From: Candidatus Hodarchaeota archaeon
GTDB taxonomy: Archaea > Asgardarchaeota > Heimdallarchaeia > Hodarchaeales > Hodarchaeaceae
Direction of reading: 5' to 3'
NCBI GenBank assembly: GCA_016839815.1
Contig: JAEOTM010000038.1
Location: forward strand, 1 to 64,000
Length of the DNA stretch: 64,000 nucleotides
This document shows, piece by piece, positions 7,623 to 16,937 of this stretch (positions are counted from its first letter, which is position 1; every line of letters starts with the position of its first letter). The notes beneath the pieces were generated by a model. The model searched no databases and was not told the origin of the DNA. It saw only the letters and a program-made list of their open reading frames with translations. Made by a program: the position numbers and the translations under genes.

Positions 7623-9695
7623 GTGTTTGAGGTTATTTCCCTGTATAAAATCATCTTGATTGGATTAACCTTTTCCTTTCTTCTTCCTCCACTCATCTCT
7701 CAAGAAAGTGTAACCATCTCTTCCACTAGACAAAGACTTGAAAATGACTCTATTGAAGTCATAAGTAAGATCCCTAATAGTGGAGAGGCAAGATCAATAG
7801 CTATTCAAGGAGATATTGCGTGTGTAGCTCATGTATGGGATGGTTTATGGATTTACAATATAAGTAATCCTCAACACCCCTTTCCTCTAGGTCATTATTA
7901 CGATGGCGATTGGCCTCACGCGGTTGAAGTCAGTGGAAATCATGCTTTTACGATCTCATGGGATGATCCTATAAAGATTATTGATATTAGTAATCCTCGT
8001 AATCTGACTAAAGTGGGCCAAATTCAAACTAATTCTCGTATTCATGATGTTACCGTTCATCAGGATATTGTCTATATTGCTGCTGGAACGAATGGATTAG
8101 TTGTTGCAAATATTTCTGATCCTTCTGATCCCCAAGAAATTTACCGACATTCCTTTGGAACCTTCCCAGTTACTTATCGTGTTTACGTTGTTAACCATAC
8201 GGTGTATGTTATTACCGAATTGACGTTACATATTTTTGATGTTAGTAATTTACAACAACCAGTTATTCTTGGTTCTTATAAAATGGCTGATTCTTATAGA
8301 TCCAACGATTTAGGTTTATTCGTTAATGATGAGTTGGTTTTTGTGGCAGCTGAAGGTCATGGAGTAATCATGCTCAATGCTTCGTCACCAGATAATATCA
8401 CCCAAGTTGGTCAAATAACCACTGATATTCAGACCCCGAAAGAAGTTGGAGTAAAGGATCAGATCTGTTATGTTGTAACTGGATCCAGTCAATTGAAGGT
8501 CTTTGATATCTCCAATCCCAATTCTTCTATTCAATTAAATTCTACGCTCCCTGATAGCTCGGGATCTTATTTGGATATTAAAATTAAGGGTTCACTCGCT
8601 TATACTGCTGTAAAAATTCAAGGACTGGTAATTATTGATATCAGTAATCCCTCTAATCTTACAATTGTGGGTTCTTATGCTGATATTGGTAGCACCGAAG
8701 GCATTTTTGTTGAAGAAAATCTTTGTTTTGTTGCAGAGGGAGGAGGAAAATTTGATATTATTGATATTTCCAACCCTTTCTCTCCTACAAAGGTATTTTC
8801 TTCCCCAGAAATCCGATGGGGAGGTGCAGTTCTTGTTGCTGATGGATACCTATTCCTCGCTGCTGGTACTGATGGTCTGGAGATTTATGATTTTCAAGAT
8901 CCTAGTAATCCTGTTATTGTTGGTTTGGTCAAAGATGGAGGTTTCTTTCGCCGTGTTATTGTTAGAGGCTCGTATGCCTACATTGCTGCAGGAGCAGATG
9001 GAATACGTATAATCGATATCTCAGCTCCAGCTTCCCCTCAAATTGTTTGGTCATGGACTGATTCGGGTACAGCATATGACTTAGCTATAGAGGGTGACTA
9101 TTTGTATGTTGCAGATGGACAAGATGGACTAGAAGTATACGATATCACAAATCCAGAGACAACTAGGGAAATCGGTCAGTTTAGAGGAGGGTCTGCTCGG
9201 GATGTGGTCATTCATTATCCACTTGCCTTTGTAGCTGCAGCAAGTTCCGGTTTACTTGTGGTAGATATTCAGAATCCGAAGCAACCGACCAATGTTACCC
9301 AGTTTCAAGACAAAACAACCCTTCCCAACTTCTATGTTGATATTTTCTTGAATGGTTCCTATGTATATGTTATGGACAGCAATTACCGTTTATTAAAAAT
9401 TATCGACATTGCTAATCTAATAGATATTCAAACCATTGCGAAGTATAAGATCTGTTGTAGTCATTCATCAAAGGCAGTTGTCGTCCGCGATGCTTATACA
9501 TTCGTTGGAGAGGGATCTCACGGAATTACCATTCTAAAAACTCCCTCTGCTCCTCCATTAGACATTAATTCTACATATAAACCACGAAAAACAAGTATTA
9601 TACCTGTTTTGTACTTCGACTCCATAGTAGGCATTGTTATTCTTGGTTTCTGGGGAAAAAAGTACAGAATTACCCCATCCAGAAAGAAGAAGTGA
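7623..9695 (+). CDS. Secreted LVIVD-repeat beta-propeller protein, C-terminally anchored
   Basis: 690 residues from GTG 7623. A hydrophobic N-terminus (KIILIGLTFSFLLPPL) acts as signal peptide. About 13 units of roughly 43-46 residues follow. Each pairs a segment like AYIAAGADGIRI with the signature IIDISNPxxPxxVG, the LVIVD repeat (PF08309) seen in archaeal and bacterial surface beta-propellers. A hydrophobic segment near residues 663-680 followed by basic residues (GKKYR) looks like a membrane anchor with the propeller outside. Its role is probably protein or glycan binding. The stop abuts the end of the convergent gene with no gap. No alternative ATG near the signal peptide is obvious. Confidence 0.87.
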   Translation: MFEVISLYKIILIGLTFSFLLPPLISQESVTISSTRQRLENDSIEVISKIPNSGEARSIAIQGDIACVAHVWDGLWIYNISNPQHPFPLGHYYDGDWPHAVEVSGNHAFTISWDDPIKIIDISNPRNLTKVGQIQTNSRIHDVTVHQDIVYIAAGTNGLVVANISDPSDPQEIYRHSFGTFPVTYRVYVVNHTVYVITELTLHIFDVSNLQQPVILGSYKMADSYRSNDLGLFVNDELVFVAAEGHGVIMLNASSPDNITQVGQITTDIQTPKEVGVKDQICYVVTGSSQLKVFDISNPNSSIQLNSTLPDSSGSYLDIKIKGSLAYTAVKIQGLVIIDISNPSNLTIVGSYADIGSTEGIFVEENLCFVAEGGGKFDIIDISNPFSPTKVFSSPEIRWGGAVLVADGYLFLAAGTDGLEIYDFQDPSNPVIVGLVKDGGFFRRVIVRGSYAYIAAGADGIRIIDISAPASPQIVWSWTDSGTAYDLAIEGDYLYVADGQDGLEVYDITNPETTREIGQFRGGSARDVVIHYPLAFVAAASSGLLVVDIQNPKQPTNVTQFQDKTTLPNFYVDIFLNGSYVYVMDSNYRLLKIIDIANLIDIQTIAKYKICCSHSSKAVVVRDAYTFVGEGSHGITILKTPSAPPLDINSTYKPRKTSIIPVLYFDSIVGIVILGFWGKKYRITPSRKKK

Positions 9696-10286
9696 CTAAC
9701 TTCTTCCTTGTTTCTTATAACCTCGGCGGGTAAAGATTATTAATACAAGTATTCCAGGGATTATTGGGGAGAAAGTAATTCCAGTAATTTTAGAGGTTGG
9801 AACGATCGGATTCCAATCTGTAATTCGTGAAATGGAGGAGGCAACCGTTAATTCGTAAAAAAACTCTCCTTGCTTAAGTGTTTGAATCCGAACATTTATT
9901 GGGTCTCCATAGACAAAATTTTTCTTCACGATAAACTCATATCGCATGTCTGTATTTAGTATGTAAGTAGGAGGAGAAACATTCAAGGGACCTGTGAAGT
10001 AAAAACCCATTACTTTCTGCCAGAGATAAATATCTGAAATATTACATGTAGACTCTCCTTGATAGGTCACCCGAAATACGACACCAAATACTCCTTGAGA
10101 ATCATACGTACATTGAACACCTGGAGGGCATGGACCTGGAATAAATACTCCAATGGACGTTGCCCCTACAATTTTTAAGTCTAAAATTGTTTGTTCTGAA
10201 TGCACACTTAAACTGAGAGAAGTTTGTACAATGGTAAGACAGAATAGTAAGATTATTATTTTTGTTACTAGTTTCCGAGATTGCAT
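9696..10286 (-). CDS. Secreted/membrane-anchored protein of unknown function
   Basis: 196 residues from ATG 10286, chosen because GGAG lies 8-9 bases upstream. A longer frame back to 10367 has no such site. The N-terminal hydrophobic stretch (KIIILLFCLTIV) is a signal peptide. The ectodomain has a Cys pair in GPCPPGVQC and beta-strand patterns. Near the end a hydrophobic segment (IIPGILVLIIF) precedes TRRGYKK, so it is a type I topology. No family is recognised. It is convergent with the LVIVD gene with zero intergenic bases. Confidence 0.75.
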   Translation of the reverse strand: MQSRKLVTKIIILLFCLTIVQTSLSLSVHSEQTILDLKIVGATSIGVFIPGPCPPGVQCTYDSQGVFGVVFRVTYQGESTCNISDIYLWQKVMGFYFTGPLNVSPPTYILNTDMRYEFIVKKNFVYGDPINVRIQTLKQGEFFYELTVASSISRITDWNPIVPTSKITGITFSPIIPGILVLIIFTRRGYKKQGRS

Positions 10287-10523
10287 ATTATTTCTCCATA
10301 GAAAAGCTACATTCTCTCTTATGAAATTAGGGAATAGAGCCATTGAGAATTTGCTTAGAGCTTTCACTCATTGTCTTTGTCGATTTTAACCGACTTTCCT
10401 CGCTTAAATATTTTCTCTTAAGTGAAGATTTTGAGTCGACTTAAGTTTAACAAGTGGGATTTCAAAAAATGACTGATCTTCTTGAGGCACAGAAAATCCC
10501 ATTTTTAAGTTCTTCAGTTCATC

Positions 10524-10587
10524 TGTTCAGATTTTTCTGATTCTCATGAATAATTTATAATAATGCGTAAAAATGTTCAATTGTTCA
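10524..10587 (+). promoter_or_regulatory. Three TGTTCA repeats around a TATA-like region upstream of the GyrI-type regulator
   Basis: TGTTCA occurs at 10524, 10574 and 10582, the last two as TGTTCA-AT-TGTTCA. An AT-rich TATA-like stretch (ATTTATAATAATG, about 10553-10565) lies between them. The region 10287-10633 separates a minus-strand gene from the regulator at 10634. Repeated sites around the promoter suggest autoregulation. It holds no other gene that I can see. Confidence 0.4.
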
Positions 10588-10633
10588 GGGAAAACATCAA
10601 CATTATTTATTATTTATGAGGAAAGACTTCTAA

Positions 10634-11530
10634 TTGGCTGATCAACATTTTAAATCAAACTCATCACTGAAACAATTTATCCTGGAGACTGCTCCTGAGG
10701 TGTCTGACCTTCTGAAATCAATCCAACATCCTAAACGGCTTGAAATCTTAGCCTATTTGGTTGAGGAACAGCAGGACTTCCACTCATTAAAAGAGTTGAC
10801 TAAATTACCCAAAAGTGCATTGGGTAACCATTTAAGTGAGTTGGTTGCAAAACATCTTATTGAAAAGGTTATTCGTGGAATCTATCAGATAACACTGGAC
10901 GGAGAACAATTCATCGCTAGTCTTTCGCAGAATTATCTTAATGCGAAAATTAGAGAGCAAGAAAGGTTAGATCGGCAACGCGAGACGACTCGTACCATGA
11001 TATCAAAATACACAGGAAAAGATATCGAGTATGTTGAAATCGTGGAAAAACTTCAAATTAAACGGAGTCTTACCGAAATGGAAATTGAAATTCGAGAAAA
11101 AAAGAAATTTATTGTTATGGGGATTCAAGATCGAGGAACTTCTGGTCCAGATTTTATTCCTCCCTTGTGGAATAAATTCAACGCAAGATTTGACGAGATA
11201 AAGAATCTAATTGTAACAAAAGAAGCTTATGGGGTGTGTTTTGCCTCTAACAAGGCTTCTAAAGAGTTTAATTACCTTGCAGGTTTTGAAGTCAATGAGG
11301 GTGAAAAGCCTCTTGATAGTATGATTGTTTTTACCGTACCCAAAGCTCAATATGCCGTTATCACCTGCACACTTCCCAAGATCTCAGAGGCCTACAAATC
11401 AGTTGGTAAATGGATTCGTGATAATGGATACCAAGAAATTGGGAACATGGATATGGAGGTATATCCTGAATCATGGGATGATGAAGAAACAGACCTTATG
11501 TACATTTACGTCCCTATCGTAAAGGCTTAA
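10634..11530 (+). CDS. Transcriptional regulator: N-terminal HTH plus GyrI-like effector-binding domain
   Basis: 298 residues from TTG 10634, with GAGG about 15 bases upstream. Residues 20-95 form a winged helix of ArsR type (HPKRLEILAYL, then SLKELTKLPKSALGNHLSEL). A coiled linker rich in Arg/Glu (100-135) leads to a C-terminal domain of about 160 residues. The pattern there (YVEIVEKLQIKRSLTEMEIEI, ending YPESW..YIYVPIV) matches GyrI-like/AraC effector-binding domains that bind small molecules. It is probably a ligand-responsive regulator, perhaps of itself given the TGTTCA sites upstream. The downstream T-rich tract (11540-11562) may end the transcript. Confidence 0.8.
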   Translation: MADQHFKSNSSLKQFILETAPEVSDLLKSIQHPKRLEILAYLVEEQQDFHSLKELTKLPKSALGNHLSELVAKHLIEKVIRGIYQITLDGEQFIASLSQNYLNAKIREQERLDRQRETTRTMISKYTGKDIEYVEIVEKLQIKRSLTEMEIEIREKKKFIVMGIQDRGTSGPDFIPPLWNKFNARFDEIKNLIVTKEAYGVCFASNKASKEFNYLAGFEVNEGEKPLDSMIVFTVPKAQYAVITCTLPKISEAYKSVGKWIRDNGYQEIGNMDMEVYPESWDDEETDLMYIYVPIVKA

Positions 11531-11647
11531 AGAACCTCCATTGTTTTCTTTTTTTCCTTCAACCGTAAAGCATTCTTTATTTCTTGTCACAGAGGTTCCA
11601 CTGAATTTCTCATTTGAACTTGTACTTATTGATATTATGCTGTCTTC

Positions 11648-12358
11648 TCATGCAAATCGGGTAACTTTGCGTGCTTCGCCTTCAGCTTCTTCTTTAACCT
11701 GCCGAATTTGTTTTAATGCCTGTGAATCGTCTTTTTTGACGACTAAATGTCCTTTCGTAGTGATAGTGTACCATACACCGGTTGGAGCTAGAATTTCATC
11801 GATTTTTTCAAGAAAAGAGATTATTTCATCTGTTTCTGGATATCGACTCCATTGTAACGCAAAGTCAAATTCTCCAATCAATGTCAGGGGCTTATTATCG
11901 ATGATTCCTTCCCGTAGCAAAGGAGTCTGATCCACCAACCTGTTCATGGCTTGGATCGCTTCGCTGATACTGGGTCCATAAAATTTCAAGAGGGAATAGG
12001 CAATATTGGGGGTAGTTTCAATGATTTCCTCAAGATTTGTTATTTCTTTATTCTTTGTGGTGATTGTATACCGAGTGAGTAGTCCCTCAAATGAGTGATC
12101 AATTAAAAATACCAATTCCATTAGGTCTTCGATCGTAGGGGTTGATATCCATTCAAAAGTAAAGTCTATCTCACCCATGATGGCTTTTCCATGTGAATAC
12201 ACTTTGGTTTTCAACGAACTATGTTCTTTTAGTGTTTCTGATAGTTGTGCGAGTTTTTCTATCGCTGTATGGATTTGTGGTCCTAAAAGCTTTATCTCAC
12301 TAAACACATATGTTCCTCCCCTTAACTTATGTGCTTTCTCTGTTATAAACCCCTCCAT
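11648..12358 (-). CDS. Unknown protein made of two tandem copies of one domain
   Basis: 236 residues, soluble, with no signal peptide. Residues about 25-100 and about 123-205 align by eye. Both have GPxIxxAIxxxxxL, then xxGEIDFTFEW in copy 1 against IGEFDFALQW in copy 2, then TRYTITTK against VWYTITTK. This is an internal duplication of an 80-residue unit. The C-terminus is a charged helix (EEAEGEARK). I do not recognise the family. No catalytic motif stands out. The repeated G-E-[IF]-D-F and Y-T-I-T-T-K strands suggest a beta-sheet core. Confidence 0.78.
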   Translation of the reverse strand: MEGFITEKAHKLRGGTYVFSEIKLLGPQIHTAIEKLAQLSETLKEHSSLKTKVYSHGKAIMGEIDFTFEWISTPTIEDLMELVFLIDHSFEGLLTRYTITTKNKEITNLEEIIETTPNIAYSLLKFYGPSISEAIQAMNRLVDQTPLLREGIIDNKPLTLIGEFDFALQWSRYPETDEIISFLEKIDEILAPTGVWYTITTKGHLVVKKDDSQALKQIRQVKEEAEGEARKVTRFA

Positions 12359-12450
12359 CCTTTAAAAATATAATAATAATAATACGACTGTGCTTCCCAT
12401 CTCATTTTTCATATTGAAAAAAGAAAAAGAGGGTAAACGAATAATCTTGC

Positions 12451-12999
12451 TTACTGGAGGAGCTTTGTGAGATTTCCACTGAAACGAGATTCCAAAAAGT
12501 TATGCCAACGTTCACCTAATCCTAACCAATACCCTGAACTTGAAATAGCGAAGAATAGTAAGATCCACATCTGAAGAAAATGCTCTTCGATAAATGGATT
12601 GAATTCGGGAGGAAAAGCTGAAAGCCATACGGAGAAGAAAAACAAAGCTGTTGATAACCCGCCTATACGTACCCCAATTCCACTAATTAATGTAATCCCT
12701 CCAATCAAAAGCATCCCCATATACATTAGATCTACTAATCCCCCAAGTTCTAGTAACAATGCGTCTGGCCCATTGAATATAAATGCGAAGGGACTTTCAG
12801 GATTTGTAACAAACATTAGGTATCCTTCTGTTTGTTTTGCTCCTGATAGGAAAGATGCTTCTGGAGCAGTAGCTATTCCTAGACCGAAAAATCGATCCAA
12901 AAATGCCCAAAGGAACTCAAAACCATAAAAAATTCGTAAAAGTCCCAGTAGATATTCCTGTACTGCGTATTTGCCAAAAAAAGAGTTAATTGTACTCAT
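12451..12999 (-). CDS. DoxX/DoxD-like integral membrane protein
   Basis: 182 residues with about four transmembrane segments. The start region LLRIFYGFEFLWAFLDRFFGLG matches the DoxX/DoxD opening (LLR..lGw.FlwafldklfGLG), and GGLVDLMYMGMLLIGGITLISGIGVRIG corresponds to the second and third helices. The family includes the small subunit of thiosulfate:quinone oxidoreductase and many uncharacterised membrane proteins. No DoxA partner is nearby, so a role in sulfur oxidation is not supported. It is probably a single-gene unit read from the 13.0-13.2 kb spacer. Confidence 0.75.
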   Translation of the reverse strand: MSTINSFFGKYAVQEYLLGLLRIFYGFEFLWAFLDRFFGLGIATAPEASFLSGAKQTEGYLMFVTNPESPFAFIFNGPDALLLELGGLVDLMYMGMLLIGGITLISGIGVRIGGLSTALFFFSVWLSAFPPEFNPFIEEHFLQMWILLFFAISSSGYWLGLGERWHNFLESRFSGNLTKLLQ

Positions 13000-13176
13000 A
13001 TTTTTTTACCTCAAAGAATATATGTGAGAATAAATGAAAAAAAGGTTAGGAGAATATGAATGTTCTATTCCGAAAAAATGACTTCTTTATTGATATTCAA
13101 TTTTGGAGATCACCGAGAATTCTGTGGAAACATAATTCTTAGACGAACTTTGTGCTGTTTTTTTTCAAAAAGGCAT

Positions 13177-13187
13177 AAAGTATAAAG
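13177..13187 (+). promoter_or_regulatory. TATA-like box for the 13228 gene
   Basis: AAAGTATAAAG lies about 41-51 bases before ATG 13228. A GAGG ribosome-binding site sits at about 13216, so the predicted leader is roughly 15-20 bases. Confidence 0.45.
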
Positions 13188-13227
13188 AAGTAGGTGTGGA
13201 TGTTGGATTCTATCTTGAGGATAAACT

Positions 13228-15720
13228 ATGAAACATAATTCTATGAGCAAAAAGAGTGGCTTTCTCTTTTTCATCCTCTTAACTTCATCATTTCTCCTGT
13301 TTCCTAGTACTGCAGTGATAAAATCACCTTTAGTTTTTTCAACTGATCCTAATGTAGAGAGTTCTCTTGAATTTACTGCTAGTACTTCCTTACAAACTAC
13401 TTTCCCTCGTCTACAAGTATTTAATGATATTCTGACCCTTCAAACCGCAAATCTTATGCTTAAATTTGATCTTACGACCTATGGGTCCTTAACCTATATG
13501 AAAAATCTCCTTACTAACCAACAAGTTACTTTTCATACTACTAATCATCCCTTCTGGCGTATTGAATTACTGGAACATTCATCAATTGGTCCGTCTGATG
13601 CAATTTATTTCGACTATACGTATACTCAGACTTCTACTCTCTTGTACTATCAATTTTCTATTGACGGTGATCTATTAGAGGTTTTTCTCACTATTCAACT
13701 TGATTCTCCTCATGTTGGGATTAATTTTAAGCTGGAGACTATTGGTCCTCCTACTCTTCCTGGGATCTATCAAGTGTACCTTCCTATAATCGATGATATT
13801 TCTCGTTGGGCGTTAATTCCAGGTGCTGAAGAGCTTGCTGTCCCTGAAAGAGAAGGTTGGTTGATTAAAGATGCCATTAATACATTGAACAGCCATTGGT
13901 TTGGTAGAGACTATCCTGGAACTCTATCTATGCAATTTCTAGTGCTGGAAGAACCTGAGGTAGGAGGTTTTGTCCTGTCTGCTCGTGATAGTGCCAGTCG
14001 ACATAAAGGGATCACACTACACTCGGGTGTCCACATTGATTTCCATCATTATTCTAACAATATGGTGTTCAATCACGGGAATAATTTCACCATGGATTAT
14101 TGGATGGTTTTAAATGGTTATCAGGGTATGAATTGGGCAGCTGGTGCCTCTCAGTATAAAGATTGGGCGCGTGACCAATGGTATATTGACAAAGGCCCCA
14201 TTCATTCTCGAAATGATATTCCGACTTGGCTTAAAACGATTGATTACGTCTGGAAGGGCTCTTCATACGTCACCGACCACAATACGGGAAATTTTGTTCT
14301 TGAAGGAGAAACGGTGGATAATATGGGACTGTTTCCTAATCACCTCACGCAAAAAGGCCTATCATCTGACTTTTTATTAGAATGGTGGGGTTGGGGACGT
14401 GATGGATTCGATCGGGGATATCCTGAATATTATCCTGCTCGTGATGGTAATGACAAGCTCGTGACTGGTATTAATGCCGTCCATACTGCTTCTTCGAAAG
14501 TAATGCTATATTTTAACGGTAGATTAGTAGATATTACTACAGAGACTTATGCTCAAAATCTACCATACATGACGGGGTGGAGAGATACTGTTTATACTGA
14601 GACTTATACTCCATATTTGACGGGAGCTATTGCCGATCCTGCTTCTGATTGGTGGCAAGAAACAGTACTCAATTTGTCTGTAACGGCTGTTCGTGATTTT
14701 CAAGTCGATCTGCTGTATTTAGATCAAATTAGTGTGGCTCCACCTATGTTTGATTATCGTGATGTCCCCTCTCATCCACCGGGGTCAGGTTCCTGGTGGC
14801 AGGTTGCAGAAAATCAGCTCCTAAATCGTACCCGTAATGCTATTCACGTCATCAACCCAGCAACGGGATTGGCGTCAGAAAATGTAATTGAGACTTATCT
14901 GAATACCATTGACTTATTTTGGAGTTACCATACTAGTTATCAACCTGGGAATTGGTTTCCTACAGGGAAGAGCATTCCCCTTTTTAGTTATGTTTATCAT
15001 CCCTACCTTCTAACTAGTGGTCGTCCCGATATTAATCCAGTTGACTTTACTCTCTTTTTCTGGGGTCTTTCAGAAAGTCTTAAGGATGGTTTTATTCCAG
15101 GTGCTGCTACTTTGATCTCTCCTTCTTGGCTAAGTGTTTCTAGTAAATCTTATGATGCATTAATTGCAGCCTATTCCACCCGTAAACTTGATAATTATCA
15201 GTTTTTCCGCGATGGTGACTTGTTGTATCCTGTTTCATGGAGTAACTCTCCCCAAATAACTCTTCCTGCTTATCCAGGAACTTTTAATGTTCCTCAAGGA
15301 GTTATTCAGGGTTACCAAAGTCCCCTGAGTAGTATTGCTTTGCTATTTGTTAATCGTGGGAATTCTGATCTCACTTGGAGTGGAAATTTCTCCCAGCTTC
15401 TCCTAGATTCTGGTATCGCTTCATCCCAGATACGTACCATAGAAGATATTGTGACAGTCAATAACGGGATTGAGACGTCTATAAGTCCATTTCCATCCAC
15501 TAATATTGATTTACATATTCCTGCTTATTCGTTCATCACTTTTTTAATGAATTCTTCATTTCTCACAACATCATTACCTACCATAACACTAACTTCATCC
15601 CCTCCTTCCAGTACGACGCTTATCAGTACAACTTCCCACAAATCACCCTCGATTTCTCTTTCTCTCTTTATACTCATCCTTCTCTTAGTATCTATTGTCC
15701 ATAAGAAGAAATCTGAATGA
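13228..15720 (+). CDS. Secreted, membrane-anchored glycoside-hydrolase-like protein (DUF6259-type)
   Basis: 830 residues from ATG 13228 with GAGG 8-9 bases upstream. A signal peptide (about 1-30) precedes a beta-rich N-terminal domain (60-300) and a (beta/alpha)8-like domain (330-620). Strands such as SDFLLEWWGWG, SKVMLYFNGR, VDLLYLDQIS and ENVIETYLN carry acidic residues at strand ends, as in DUF6259/GH-like TIM barrels. A small beta domain, a Ser/Thr/Pro-rich stalk (775-800) and a C-terminal helix (LSLFILILLLVSIV) with HKKK follow. It probably trims extracellular polysaccharide or glycoprotein glycans at the cell surface. The exact substrate and catalytic pair are not identified. Confidence 0.75.
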   Translation: MKHNSMSKKSGFLFFILLTSSFLLFPSTAVIKSPLVFSTDPNVESSLEFTASTSLQTTFPRLQVFNDILTLQTANLMLKFDLTTYGSLTYMKNLLTNQQVTFHTTNHPFWRIELLEHSSIGPSDAIYFDYTYTQTSTLLYYQFSIDGDLLEVFLTIQLDSPHVGINFKLETIGPPTLPGIYQVYLPIIDDISRWALIPGAEELAVPEREGWLIKDAINTLNSHWFGRDYPGTLSMQFLVLEEPEVGGFVLSARDSASRHKGITLHSGVHIDFHHYSNNMVFNHGNNFTMDYWMVLNGYQGMNWAAGASQYKDWARDQWYIDKGPIHSRNDIPTWLKTIDYVWKGSSYVTDHNTGNFVLEGETVDNMGLFPNHLTQKGLSSDFLLEWWGWGRDGFDRGYPEYYPARDGNDKLVTGINAVHTASSKVMLYFNGRLVDITTETYAQNLPYMTGWRDTVYTETYTPYLTGAIADPASDWWQETVLNLSVTAVRDFQVDLLYLDQISVAPPMFDYRDVPSHPPGSGSWWQVAENQLLNRTRNAIHVINPATGLASENVIETYLNTIDLFWSYHTSYQPGNWFPTGKSIPLFSYVYHPYLLTSGRPDINPVDFTLFFWGLSESLKDGFIPGAATLISPSWLSVSSKSYDALIAAYSTRKLDNYQFFRDGDLLYPVSWSNSPQITLPAYPGTFNVPQGVIQGYQSPLSSIALLFVNRGNSDLTWSGNFSQLLLDSGIASSQIRTIEDIVTVNNGIETSISPFPSTNIDLHIPAYSFITFLMNSSFLTTSLPTITLTSSPPSSTTLISTTSHKSPSISLSLFILILLLVSIVHKKKSE

Positions 15721-15979
15721 CTTTCTCATAGAAAAGCTTATAGGGAGGAATTAACCCAAAATATTAAGTTCTCCTCTCTCTCAGTATATCCTTATGATCA
15801 CAGACTCTTTCGATGATATTAACAGTAATAATTGGGAATGGGCAGCGTTTCTTCGATTATCTCCGTTGATTAGTCTTCAGGAGAATTATATTTGAAAAAC
15901 TACACGACTAGTTTTTTAGAATACATGGAGAGAGGAGAGTACAAGTTGAATGATAGATTGAATTAGGAGAAATTAAATT

Positions 15980-16252
15980 ATGAAATATATTGTATTTTGG
16001 GAATTCGCATCCAAAGACTTTGAAGTTTGTACAAAAAAATATGCAGATCTCCCTGAAGGGATGACTGTAAAATCTCTCAGTGAAAATTTTGTGATCTTGG
16101 GGGAAACTCGCGGTTTTCAACTACTGGAAACTGATGATCCCCGTGATATTGCAAAACTGGCCCTGTATTATGCGCCTGAAACCGAGTTTTCTGTTCAGCC
16201 CATTATTGAAGCAGCACAGGTTATGGAGACATTTCAACAACTGAAGTCCTAA
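15980..16252 (+). CDS. DUF3303-like small cytoplasmic protein
   Basis: 90 residues from ATG 15980, with AGGAGA 9 bases upstream. The sequence runs YIVFWEF, then LPEGMTVKSL, then GFQLLETDDP, then EFSVQPIIEA. This follows the pattern of DUF3303 ferredoxin-like-fold proteins (m.y.v.w.F, lPeGl, cfqlmetdDp, fev.Pvit). Function unknown. It may be a small-molecule sensor or dimeric ligand binder. It stands alone after the glycosidase gene. Confidence 0.75.
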   Translation: MKYIVFWEFASKDFEVCTKKYADLPEGMTVKSLSENFVILGETRGFQLLETDDPRDIAKLALYYAPETEFSVQPIIEAAQVMETFQQLKS

Positions 16253-16429
16253 TTTCCAATTTTTTGGTCTTTTCAAAGTCTTCAATTCTTTTTTCTTCAC
16301 ACTCTGGTGTTTAATTGCCATTGTTGGCATTTTTATTTGACATTCTCCTGATTAATTGCTTCTACTTGGACTTTCAACTTATGCATAGAAATTCTATATG
16401 AAAACCGATTGGTTTTCTTCCTAGAGACA

Positions 16430-16873
16430 CTACTCTTTCTCAAGGGTCTGGATATAGGTAAAGGCTTCTTCCACCGTATTGAAAAAAGGAGGGGACTTCT
16501 TGTCAGTAATATCCTTTTCTGTATCCTCTCCTAGAAATATGGTTGATATTGCTTTTCTATTGTCTGGGCCGACAACTATGGCATAAGGTCGCCATTCAAA
16601 AGAAGATGTAAGGATATCAAACATTTTATTTCCCCAAGTATAGGCTAGTTCGGTTAAATCTAGAATCACTGTGCTTGATTGCCAAAGCATGATTGCAGTT
16701 TTTATAATTCCGATAATAAAATCTGCATCTGGATTTCCCCGAGAGCCCTCTCGATAGACACCAGTAAATTTCACGATTATCGTACTAAACCTTGTTTGCT
16801 TATCCCTCGCAATTTGGAACGAATAATTAACTGTCGGACATTTCTCCTCAAACTTTACCTCTAGAAGTTCCAT
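16430..16873 (-). CDS. Unknown soluble protein, STAS-like pattern
   Basis: 147 residues, no signal or membrane segment. The order beta (TIIVKFTGVY), helix (ADFIIGIIKTAIML), beta (SSTVILDLTELAYTW), helix (GNKMFDILTSSF), beta (YAIVVGP) and a final helix (TVEEAFTYIQTLEKE) resembles the STAS/SpoIIAA fold. The identification is by pattern only and weak. It may be co-oriented with the TPR gene 16938-18680, which lies immediately upstream on the same strand (64 bases), so the two may form an operon. Confidence 0.65.
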   Translation of the reverse strand: MELLEVKFEEKCPTVNYSFQIARDKQTRFSTIIVKFTGVYREGSRGNPDADFIIGIIKTAIMLWQSSTVILDLTELAYTWGNKMFDILTSSFEWRPYAIVVGPDNRKAISTIFLGEDTEKDITDKKSPPFFNTVEEAFTYIQTLEKE

Positions 16874-16937
16874 TTTTTATCACATGTTTCATGTACTTAT
16901 TTGTCGTAACGCTTCTTGCTTAAATGATAGGCATTGA

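Noticed and set aside
12599..12928. 109-codon plus-strand frame
   Set aside because: It is the antisense of the DoxX-like membrane gene, with low-complexity composition and no independent support.
15794..15895. 33-codon frame opening ITDSFDDINSNNWEW
   Set aside because: It resembles the start of a beta-sandwich domain but is too short, has no ribosome-binding site and shows no other sign of being a gene.
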